A stretch of 8,966 bases of DNA from an uncultured Phascolarctobacterium sp. GTDB lineage: Bacteria > Bacillota > Negativicutes > Acidaminococcales > Acidaminococcaceae. The stretch's first letter is position 1. Each line of letters begins with the position of its first letter. Positions 1 through 5,478 of this stretch are shown piece after piece. The translations under genes and the position numbers were made by a program. The notes beneath the pieces were generated by a model that saw nothing but the letters and a program-made list of their open reading frames with translations, was not told the origin of the DNA and searched no databases. The DNA lies in contig NZ_CAADXO010000077.1 of the NCBI RefSeq assembly GCF_900753045.1, positions 1 to 8,966 on the forward strand. The letters are read 5' to 3'.

Positions 1-80
1 AAGAACCGCCGTGTACCGAACGGTACGCACGGTGGTGTGAGAGGACGACTGCTCAAATAATGAGCAGTCTCCTACTCGAT
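1..80 (+). mobile_element. 3' end of a group II intron (domains V and VI), 5' part outside window
   Basis: Positions 3-37 fold as a group II domain V. A 9-bp lower stem pairs 5-13 with 28-36, with a G-U wobble at 8/33. A two-base CG bulge sits at 26-27, and a 4-bp upper stem (14-17 with 22-25) is capped by a GAAC tetraloop. The catalytic triad is CGC at 7-9. Domain VI follows: 47-54 pairs perfectly with 62-69, then 42-45 with 70-73. A74 is bulged below this and flanked by pairing of 39-41 with 75-77. A74 lies seven bases from an AT 3' terminus at 79-80, matching the branch-point geometry of these ribozymes. The CGC triad is known from bacterial class C introns such as that of Oceanobacillus iheyensis, but the class cannot be fixed from the end alone. 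The reverse transcriptase/maturase gene, if present, would lie upstream, outside the window. Confidence 0.87.
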
Positions 81-105
81 TTATAGCGATTAGCGGACCG
101 AAGGA

Positions 106-148
106 CTGCCTGCTTTCTTCGTACAGGAAGGCAGGCAGCTTTTTTATT
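106..148 (+). terminator. Strong intrinsic terminator between the intron and hsdR
   Basis: A 12-bp stem (106-117 with 127-138, one G-U pair) with a nine-base loop is followed by CTTTTTTATT. It would stop plus-strand transcription arriving from the intron or its host transcript, and so insulate hsdR. It lies only 26 bases downstream of the intron 3' splice site, so the intron sits just upstream of the end of a transcript. Confidence 0.87.
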
Positions 149-164
149 GCAGCGGCAATATTTT

Positions 165-192
165 TTGCGAAAACATATTCAGCAGGTAAATT
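165..192 (+). promoter_or_regulatory. Possible hsdR promoter (weak match)
   Basis: TTGCGA (165-170) and TAAATT (187-192) are separated by 16 bases and each matches the sigma-A consensus at four of six positions. The whole stretch 149-238 is AT-rich, and alternative -10-like hexamers occur at 208-213 and 216-221. A promoter is expected here because the terminator at 106-148 cuts hsdR off from upstream transcription, but the exact hexamers are uncertain. Confidence 0.3.
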
Positions 193-254
193 TTATTTCA
201 AGGCGAATATAAATATATTATTATCTTTTTTACAGCTCAAAGGAGGCCGTTTTT

Positions 255-3200
255 ATGGCATCTAGCTTCAGCTTTTTACGCACACAATTTCCCGGTCTGG
301 AAAAAACAGGCGAGTTTGCGGAGCGCTATTTGTACAGCGATTCCAATTCCTGCCTTTTTAAGCTGGGCCTGCTGTGCGAAGATATCGTTAATAAAATGTT
401 TGACTTTGACAATATAACAATGCCTTATCAGATGAAGGATACCTTGGTGAACAAAATCCGCCTGCTGCAAGAGGATGAGTACATCACGGAGGATTTGGCA
501 CGCATTATGCACCGCTTGCGCTTGGGCGGCAACGAAGCGCGCCACGAGGGTACGGATTCGCTGCAGAAGGCCAAGCTGCTGCTGCCGCAGGCGTACAGCC
601 TGTGCGAATGGTTTATGCAGGTGTATGGCGATTACAGCTATCAGCATCAGGAATATCATTTGCCGACGGAGCAGCCGGAGGCAGCCTTTGTCGAAAGTGC
701 TAAGGACAAGGCCGAGGAAGCGCGGTTGCGCAAGCAGGATAACGAGAAGGCGCAGAAGGCTGTGCCTGTGCCGCAGCAGGAGCGCAGTAAAACGAACCTG
801 CAGGCTGCCAACAGACGACCGAAAACAGAAGCGGAAACACGCTGCCTGATTGATGAGCAGCTGCGTCAGGTTGGCTGGGAGGCGGACACCACTGCTTTGC
901 GTTACAGCAAGGGCTGCCGTCCTGCGAAGGGACGCAATCTGGCGATTGCCGAATGGCCTACGGACAAGGTGCCGGGCAACGAGGAAAAGGGCTACGCCGA
1001 TTACGCGCTTTTCATCGGCAAGGAGCTTGTGGGCATTATCGAAGCGAAAAAGTGGGACACGGATATTTCCAGCGTCATCAGCTATCAATGCAAGGATTAC
1101 GCGCGCGCCATCAGAAAATGCGATGAGGAATATTTGCCGGGACAGTGGCAGGATTTTAAGGTGCCCTTTGTTTTTGCTGCCAACGGCAGACCGTATGTGC
1201 AGCAGCTGCAGACAAAATCCGGCATCTGGTTTGCGGATTTGCGCCGCGCCGGCAATATACCGCGCGCTATGGCAGGCTGGCCTTCTCCCTTAGGTTTAAA
1301 AGAAATGCTGCAGGAAAATACTGCGGAGGGCAACGCTGCTCTCGATGCTTTGCCGTATGATTTTTTGCAGGATGAAAACGGCCTGCATCTGCGCGATTAT
1401 CAGCTGAAGGCTGTGCAGGCGGTGGACAATGCAGTGCGCTGCGGCAAGCGGACGGCGCTGCTGGCGATGGCCACGGGCACCGGCAAAACACGCACGGTTT
1501 TGGGCATGATTTACCGCTTTTTGAAGGCGAAGCGCTTTAAGCGTATTTTATTCCTTGTTGACCGCAACGCTTTGGGCGTGCAGGCGCAGGATGTCTTTAA
1601 AGAGGTTAAGCTGGAAAGCCTGCAGACGCTGGACCAGATTTACAATATCAAGGAGCTTACCGATAAGCTGATTGATGCGGAAACCGCCGTGCACGTTGCT
1701 ACCGTACAGGGCATGATGAAGCGTATTATGTACGCCGAAAGTGAGGAGCGCATTCCCGCAGTCAGCGATTACGATTTGATTATTATCGACGAGGCGCACC
1801 GCGGTTATATTCTGGATAAGGAAATGGCGGAGGCGGAGCAGCTTTATCGCGACCAGCGCGATTACCAGAGCAAGTACCGCTATGTGCTGGATTATTTTAA
1901 CGCGGTAAAAATTGCGCTCACCGCAACGCCTGCCCTGCAGACAACAGAAATTTTCGGCGAGCCTGTTTATACCTACACCTATCGCGAGGCTGTGCTGGAT
2001 GGTTATCTGATTGACCATGACGCACCGCATCAGCTGACAACTAAGCTCAGCGAGCAGGGAATTCAGCTCAAAAAGGGCGATACTGTTAAATATATCAACA
2101 AGCAAACAGGCGAGCTTGATACGGCTTATTTGGATGATGATGTCGATTTTGACGTCGACCAGTTTAACCGCCGTGTTATTGTGCCGGAATTCAACAAAGC
2201 TGTTTTGGCGGAGATTGCCAAAAATCTTTATCCCGACGCGCCGGAAACCTATGGCAAGACGCTGATTTACGCTGCGACCGATGCGCATGCCGATATGATT
2301 GTGAGCATACTGCAGGAGCTTTATGCCAAGGATAATCTGGACAGCGACGCAATTATGAAGATTACCGGCAGTGTGGCCAACGGTGACCAGAAAAAGATTC
2401 AGGAAAAAATCAAGCGCTTTAAGAATGAACGCTTCCCCAGCATTGTCGTAACGGTGGATTTGCTGACTACCGGCATCGACGTGCCGGAGATTACGACGCT
2501 GGTGTTTATGCGCTGCGTGAAATCGCGTATTTTGTTTGAGCAGATGCTGGGACGTGCGACACGCCGCTGCGATAAAATCGGCAAGGATCATTTTGAGATT
2601 TATGACCCGGTGGGCGTATATAACAGCCTGCAGCCGGTGGTGACGATGCCTGCGGTTGCCAATCCGCAGATTTCCGTGCAGGATTTGCTGAAGCAGCTTG
2701 ATGAAGCGGAGGCAGCAGAGGCGATTACCGATATTGCCAAGCAGGTGGCCTTAAAGCTGCGCCGCAAGGTGAACAAGCTGGACGAGCAGACGAAGAAGGA
2801 GTTTGTGCTGGCGACGGGCAAGGATGTGGCAGCCTTTGCCGGCGAGCTGCAGCAGGCGGATGCGGCCAAGGCCAAGGAGCTTTTGCTGCAGCATAAGGAG
2901 GCGCTGGTGCAGCTGGAAAAATATCGGGCCGGCGGCAATATGGGCGGCATGATTTACGACGGCAAGGATGAGCTTACCGGCCATACACGCGGCTACGGTG
3001 CGCACAAGACCAAGCCCGGAGATTACTTGAACGATTTTGCGGCGTATTTAAAGAGCCACGCCAACGAAATTGCTGCCCTGCATATTATTTGCACCCGTCC
3101 GAAGGATTTGACGAAGGCGCAGCTGAAGGAGCTGCTGCTGACGCTGGATGCCAACGGCTTTACGGCGCTGCAGCTGAACGATGCCTATTCGGAATACACG

Positions 3201-3530
3201 AACAGCACGATGGTGGCAGGCATTATCAGCCTTATCCGGCGCTATATGCTGGGAACGGAGCTGGTGAGCAAAAACTCGCAGCTGAGCCGTGCCTTTGACA
3301 AGCTGAACAAAAACCACAAATTTACGCCTGCGCAGCAGAAATGGCTGGATATTATCCGCAGCTATATGCAGCAGCAGGATATTTTGAGCGTGGAGGCCTT
3401 TAAGGAGGACAAGCGATTGCAGCGCTTGGGCGGTTATGCGCGCGCACAAAAAATATTCGCCGACGATTTGGATAATATCGTGAGCGAATTCAATGGTTAT
3501 TTATATGAAGATGGAGGCAAAACTGCGTGA
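255..3530 (+). CDS. hsdR: Type I restriction enzyme, R (restriction/translocase) subunit HsdR
   Basis: This is the motor and nuclease subunit, which translocates DNA using ATP and cleaves far from an unmethylated recognition site. The protein has 1091 residues. Residues 1-135 form a helical N-terminal domain with a RHEG motif near 96-99, resembling DUF4145-type domains. A charged linker spans about 140-190. The PD-(D/E)XK nuclease follows, with D249 and E263-A-K265. The SF2 helicase core has Walker A ATGTGKT (406-412), DEAH (512-515), LTATP (555-559), TTGIDVP (738-744) and QMLGRATRR (763-771). The C-terminal third matches the EcoEI-type R C-terminal domain from family knowledge, suggesting a type IB-like enzyme. 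AAAGGAGG at 239-246 lies 8 bases before ATG. All key motifs are present, with no frameshift seen. The gene is translationally coupled to hsdM by a 4-base overlap. Confidence 0.96.
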   Translation: MASSFSFLRTQFPGLEKTGEFAERYLYSDSNSCLFKLGLLCEDIVNKMFDFDNITMPYQMKDTLVNKIRLLQEDEYITEDLARIMHRLRLGGNEARHEGTDSLQKAKLLLPQAYSLCEWFMQVYGDYSYQHQEYHLPTEQPEAAFVESAKDKAEEARLRKQDNEKAQKAVPVPQQERSKTNLQAANRRPKTEAETRCLIDEQLRQVGWEADTTALRYSKGCRPAKGRNLAIAEWPTDKVPGNEEKGYADYALFIGKELVGIIEAKKWDTDISSVISYQCKDYARAIRKCDEEYLPGQWQDFKVPFVFAANGRPYVQQLQTKSGIWFADLRRAGNIPRAMAGWPSPLGLKEMLQENTAEGNAALDALPYDFLQDENGLHLRDYQLKAVQAVDNAVRCGKRTALLAMATGTGKTRTVLGMIYRFLKAKRFKRILFLVDRNALGVQAQDVFKEVKLESLQTLDQIYNIKELTDKLIDAETAVHVATVQGMMKRIMYAESEERIPAVSDYDLIIIDEAHRGYILDKEMAEAEQLYRDQRDYQSKYRYVLDYFNAVKIALTATPALQTTEIFGEPVYTYTYREAVLDGYLIDHDAPHQLTTKLSEQGIQLKKGDTVKYINKQTGELDTAYLDDDVDFDVDQFNRRVIVPEFNKAVLAEIAKNLYPDAPETYGKTLIYAATDAHADMIVSILQELYAKDNLDSDAIMKITGSVANGDQKKIQEKIKRFKNERFPSIVVTVDLLTTGIDVPEITTLVFMRCVKSRILFEQMLGRATRRCDKIGKDHFEIYDPVGVYNSLQPVVTMPAVANPQISVQDLLKQLDEAEAAEAITDIAKQVALKLRRKVNKLDEQTKKEFVLATGKDVAAFAGELQQADAAKAKELLLQHKEALVQLEKYRAGGNMGGMIYDGKDELTGHTRGYGAHKTKPGDYLNDFAAYLKSHANEIAALHIICTRPKDLTKAQLKELLLTLDANGFTALQLNDAYSEYTNSTMVAGIISLIRRYMLGTELVSKNSQLSRAFDKLNKNHKFTPAQQKWLDIIRSYMQQQDILSVEAFKEDKRLQRLGGYARAQKIFADDLDNIVSEFNGYLYEDGGKTA

Positions 3531-4939
3531 ATACACAGGAGATTGTAGCAAAGCTCTGGAATTTGTGTAACGTGCTGCGTGATGACGGCATTACCTATCA
3601 TCAGTACGTTACGGAGCTGACATATATTTTATTTTTGAAAATGGCCAAGGAAACCGGCAGCGAGGAAAATATCCCGGAGGGCTATCGCTGGGATGATTTG
3701 CTGGCGCGCAAGGGATTGGAGCTGAAGAGCTTTTACAAGGAGCTGCTTGATTATTTGGGCGAGCGGTGCACGGGACGTATTCAGGAGATTTACAAGGGCG
3801 CGGCGACGAACATCGACGAGCCGAAGAACCTGGAAAAGATTATCAGGACGATTGACGAGCTGGACTGGTTCAGCGCGAAGGAGGAGGGCCTGGGTAATCT
3901 TTACGAGGGACTGCTGGAGAAAAACGCTAACGAAAAGAAGAGCGGCGCCGGGCAGTACTTCACTCCGCGTGTGCTGATTGACGTTATGACGCGCCTGGTG
4001 GCACCCAAGGCCGGCGAGCGCTGCAACGATCCTGCCTGCGGTACCTTTGGCTTTATGATTGCTGCCAGCAATTTTGTGCGTGAGCAGACGGACGATTTCT
4101 TTGATTTGGATGAGGAAACGGCGGAGTTTGAATATACGCAGGCCTTCACCGGCTGCGAGCTGGTGCATGATACGCACCGCCTGGCGCTGATGAACGCGAT
4201 GCTGCATGACATCCAGAGCAAAATTATTTTGGGTGATACGCTTTCCAACGTGGGCAAGGAGATGCAGGGCTATGACGTGGTGCTGACCAACCCGCCCTTC
4301 GGTACGAAAAAAGGCGGCGAGCGTGCAACGCGCGACGACTTTACCTATCCCACAAGCAACAAGCAGCTGAACTTTTTGCAGCACATTTACCGCAGTTTGA
4401 AGGCTGACGGCAAGGCGCGCGCTGCCGTAGTACTGCCGGACAATGTGCTTTTTGCCGACGGTGACGGCGAAAGGATTCGTGTCGACTTAATGGATAAGTG
4501 CAATCTGCACACTATTCTGCGCTTGCCGACAGGCATTTTTTACGCGCAGGGTGTCAAGACCAACGTACTGTTCTTTACGCGCGAAAAAACGGATAAGGAC
4601 AGCACCAAGGCCGTGTGGTTTTATGATTTGCGCACCAACATGCCCTCCTTCGGCAAGACGAACCCGCTGAAGGCGAGCGACTTTGCCGGCTTTGAGGCTG
4701 CCTACGGCGCAGAGGACAGAAGCAAGGTGGCAGACGAGCGCTGGCAGTGCTTTACGCGTGAGGAAATTGCGCAGAAGGGCAACAGTCTGGACCTTGGCCT
4801 GATTAAGGATGACAGCGTGCTGGATTACGAGGATTTGCCGGACCCGGCGGAAAGTGCGGCGGAGGCTGCGGAAAAGCTGGCGGAGGCTGTGGATTTGCTG
4901 CAGAGTGTGGCGCAGGAGCTGAGGAGCTTGCAAAGATAA
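3527..4939 (+). CDS. hsdM: Type I restriction-modification system, M (N6-adenine methyltransferase) subunit HsdM
   Basis: HsdM transfers methyl groups from S-adenosylmethionine to adenine N6 within the site chosen by HsdS; two copies join one HsdS. The protein has 470 residues. Residues 1-130 form the helical HsdM N-terminal domain. QYFTPR (143-148) marks the start of the N6-adenine methylase domain. The SAM-binding motif is DPACGTFGF (168-176) and the catalytic motif is NPPF (255-258). An acidic, helical tail (about 440-470) probably contacts HsdS. The start is GTG at 3527, sharing GTGA with the hsdR stop; GGAGG at 3513-3517 lies 9 bases before it. The overlap implies translational coupling with hsdR. 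The length is typical of the EcoEI-like branch, which is shorter than EcoKI HsdM. No defect is visible. Confidence 0.96.
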   Translation: MNTQEIVAKLWNLCNVLRDDGITYHQYVTELTYILFLKMAKETGSEENIPEGYRWDDLLARKGLELKSFYKELLDYLGERCTGRIQEIYKGAATNIDEPKNLEKIIRTIDELDWFSAKEEGLGNLYEGLLEKNANEKKSGAGQYFTPRVLIDVMTRLVAPKAGERCNDPACGTFGFMIAASNFVREQTDDFFDLDEETAEFEYTQAFTGCELVHDTHRLALMNAMLHDIQSKIILGDTLSNVGKEMQGYDVVLTNPPFGTKKGGERATRDDFTYPTSNKQLNFLQHIYRSLKADGKARAAVVLPDNVLFADGDGERIRVDLMDKCNLHTILRLPTGIFYAQGVKTNVLFFTREKTDKDSTKAVWFYDLRTNMPSFGKTNPLKASDFAGFEAAYGAEDRSKVADERWQCFTREEIAQKGNSLDLGLIKDDSVLDYEDLPDPAESAAEAAEKLAEAVDLLQSVAQELRSLQR

Positions 4940-5110
4940 GAATATAGTGAAGGATGAAGGAAGAAAGGGAAGAGCCTCTCCTTGGGGAGAGGTGGCATCG
5001 CGTAGCGATGACGGAGAGGGGTTCACTATAAGAAAGCATAAAGACAGCAGACCCCTCTCAGTCGCCCTGTGGGCGCCAGCTCCCCCCGAGGGGAGCCTTT
5101 CACTACATTC
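4940..5110 (+). repeat. Inverted pair of REP/BIME-like palindromic units with short terminal inverted repeats
   Basis: Two diverged copies of a roughly 50-base unit face each other. Unit 1 (about 4971-5022) holds hairpin 4975-4981/4986-4992, then TGGC, hairpin 4996-5001/5005-5010, and ends in GAGAGGGGT (5014-5022). Unit 2 (about 5051-5100) is the same order inverted: ACCCCTCTC (5051-5059), hairpin 5063-5067/5071-5075, and hairpin 5079-5085/5090-5096. The 9-base ends of the units are perfectly complementary. The outer edges also match in inverted orientation: GAATATAGTGAAGG from 4940, and the reverse complement of 5096-5110 with two differences. A further inverse copy of TATAGTGAA lies at 5022-5030. 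The arrangement resembles a BIME or small non-autonomous element. No coding capacity is believable here. It begins directly after the hsdM stop codon. Confidence 0.75.
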
Positions 5111-5126
5111 TGCACAAATTCAAAAC

Positions 5127-5155
5127 TTGCAAAGCTATGAATTCTGTGGTATATT
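5127..5155 (+). promoter_or_regulatory. Promoter of the antisense RNA
   Basis: TTGCAA (5127-5132) is followed after exactly 17 bases by TATATT (5150-5155), which is preceded by TGG, an extended -10. This predicts transcription starting near 5162. It lies just downstream of the palindromic repeat and reads away from hsdM. No gene start follows it before the terminator at 5213-5250, so its natural product is a short RNA. Confidence 0.7.
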
Positions 5156-5162
5156 AAATATA

Positions 5163-5194
5163 GAAAAAGACAACCGCCCACAAGGTGGGTTGCC
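5163..5194 (-). terminator. Probable terminator of the toxin mRNA
   Basis: Read on the minus strand, 5192-5185 pairs with the 5181-5171 side through CAACC/GGTTG and CAC/GTG, with a three-base bulge and a three-base loop. A TCTTTTTCT run follows directly (5170-5162). The hairpin is imperfect but correctly followed by U residues. It would give a toxin transcript of about 250 nt. Confidence 0.5.
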
Positions 5195-5212
5195 GAGTTA
5201 GTTAAGAAAAAT

Positions 5213-5250
5213 CCGCTCCGCGCTCGTCAAAGTTTTGGGGCGGTTTTTCT
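5213..5250 (+). terminator. Terminator of the antisense RNA
   Basis: CCGCTCC (5213-5219) pairs with GGGGCGG (5237-5243) with one T-G wobble, flanked by an A run before and TTTTTCT after. The wobble becomes an A-C mismatch on the other strand, so the hairpin fits plus-strand transcription better. It also stands in the path of any transcript running from hsdM to hsdS. Confidence 0.75.
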
Positions 5251-5268
5251 ATGTCCGTAACTTTTTTA

Positions 5269-5355
5269 TTACTTTTTGTTCTTAAAAATGAACGTAAGTA
5301 ATGCTACGATAAAAACTCCAAAGGACATTAAATCCTGAAAGCTGAAATATACCAT
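5269..5355 (-). CDS. Small hydrophobic peptide, putative holin-like type I toxin (28 aa)
   Basis: The frame is ATG at 5355-5353 to TAA at 5271-5269, 28 residues. It begins MVYFSFQDLMS and continues FGVFIVALLTFIFKNKK: one membrane-spanning helix and a lysine-rich tail. A short polar start, an FG..I.ALLT..F core and a KNKK-like end fit, from memory, the 'putative holin-like toxin' peptides of Bacillota (Pfam PF16935 type), relatives of TxpA/BsrG-like type I toxins that damage the membrane when over-produced. Translation signals are excellent: GGAGGTGAT at 5368-5360, with GGAGG 8 bases before ATG. It has its own promoter (5419-5447), a 5' leader of about 57 nt, and a long 3' UTR opposite the candidate antisense RNA. 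It could instead be an uncharacterised small membrane peptide, but the combination of signals strongly supports a real gene. Confidence 0.8.
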   Translation of the reverse strand: MVYFSFQDLMSFGVFIVALLTFIFKNKK

Positions 5356-5359
5356 AGAC

Positions 5360-5386
5360 ATCACCTCCATTCGTAGGGAATGAAGG
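5360..5386 (-). promoter_or_regulatory. Leader hairpin sequestering the toxin ribosome binding site
   Basis: On the minus strand, CCTTCATTC (5386-5378) pairs over nine positions, one of them G-U, with GAATGGAGG (5372-5364) around a five-base loop. The GGAGG core of the ribosome binding site forms the 3' arm. Translation of the toxin would need this hairpin to open, or the mRNA to be processed. SD sequestration is common in type I toxin mRNAs. Confidence 0.65.
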
Positions 5387-5407
5387 CAACACCACCCTGC
5401 AACACGG

Positions 5408-5438
5408 TTGTCAAAAACATTTTATCATAAATTATAGA
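5408..5438 (+). promoter_or_regulatory. Possible hsdS promoter overlapping the toxin promoter
   Basis: TTGTCA (5408-5413, five of six to consensus) is followed by TATAGA (5433-5438) at a long 19-base spacing; ATTATA at 17 bases is the alternative. A local promoter is expected because the terminator at 5213-5250 would block much of the transcription from hsdM. The overlap with the divergent toxin promoter would make the two compete for RNA polymerase. Confidence 0.35.
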
Positions 5439-5447
5439 TTAAAGCAA
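5419..5447 (-). promoter_or_regulatory. Promoter of the toxin gene
   Basis: On the minus strand TTGCTT (5447-5442) is followed after 17 bases by TAAAAT (5424-5419), preceded by TGA as an extended -10. The predicted start is near 5412, giving a transcript that begins close to GACAACCG. It runs divergently from hsdS, and its -35 lies 32 bases from the hsdS start codon. Confidence 0.65.
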
Positions 5448-5478
5448 TAGAATGTTTGCTTATAAAGGAGAGCTGGCA

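Larger units (their letters stand above)
5162..5250 (+). ncRNA. Candidate antisense RNA antitoxin (about 90 nt)
   Basis: The RNA is defined by a good promoter upstream and an intrinsic terminator at its end, and has no open frame with a start signal. It would contain a 5' hairpin (5171-5181 with 5185-5192, interrupted by a bulge), a short linker and the terminator hairpin. It lies opposite the 3' UTR of the minus-strand toxin gene. If that transcript ends near 5163, the two RNAs are complementary over the whole length of this one but not over the toxin codons. Convergent genes with overlapping 3' ends are the layout of the Bacillus txpA/RatA and bsrG/SR4 systems, where the RNA promotes degradation or blocks translation of the toxin mRNA. 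The function is inferred; the RNA ends are predictions. Confidence 0.65.

Noticed and set aside
276..1088. 270-codon minus-strand frame inside hsdR
   Set aside because: It lies fully antisense to a clear hsdR with intact motifs; long antisense frames are expected from the codon bias here.
1548..2591. 347-codon minus-strand frame inside hsdR
   Set aside because: It covers the helicase motifs on the opposite strand and has no recognisable domain or translation signals.
4947..5201. 84-codon plus-strand frame after hsdM
   Set aside because: It is built almost entirely from the inverted palindromic repeat and the start of the small RNA, and has no ribosome binding site.
5269..5355. True phage holin
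   Set aside because: There are no phage genes nearby and the peptide has one helix in 28 residues; the convergent RNA and sequestered SD fit a type I toxin better.
5452..5478. Upstream in-frame ATG for hsdS
   Set aside because: It has no ribosome binding site in front, and AAAGGAG lies downstream of it at the right distance for the ATG at 5479.
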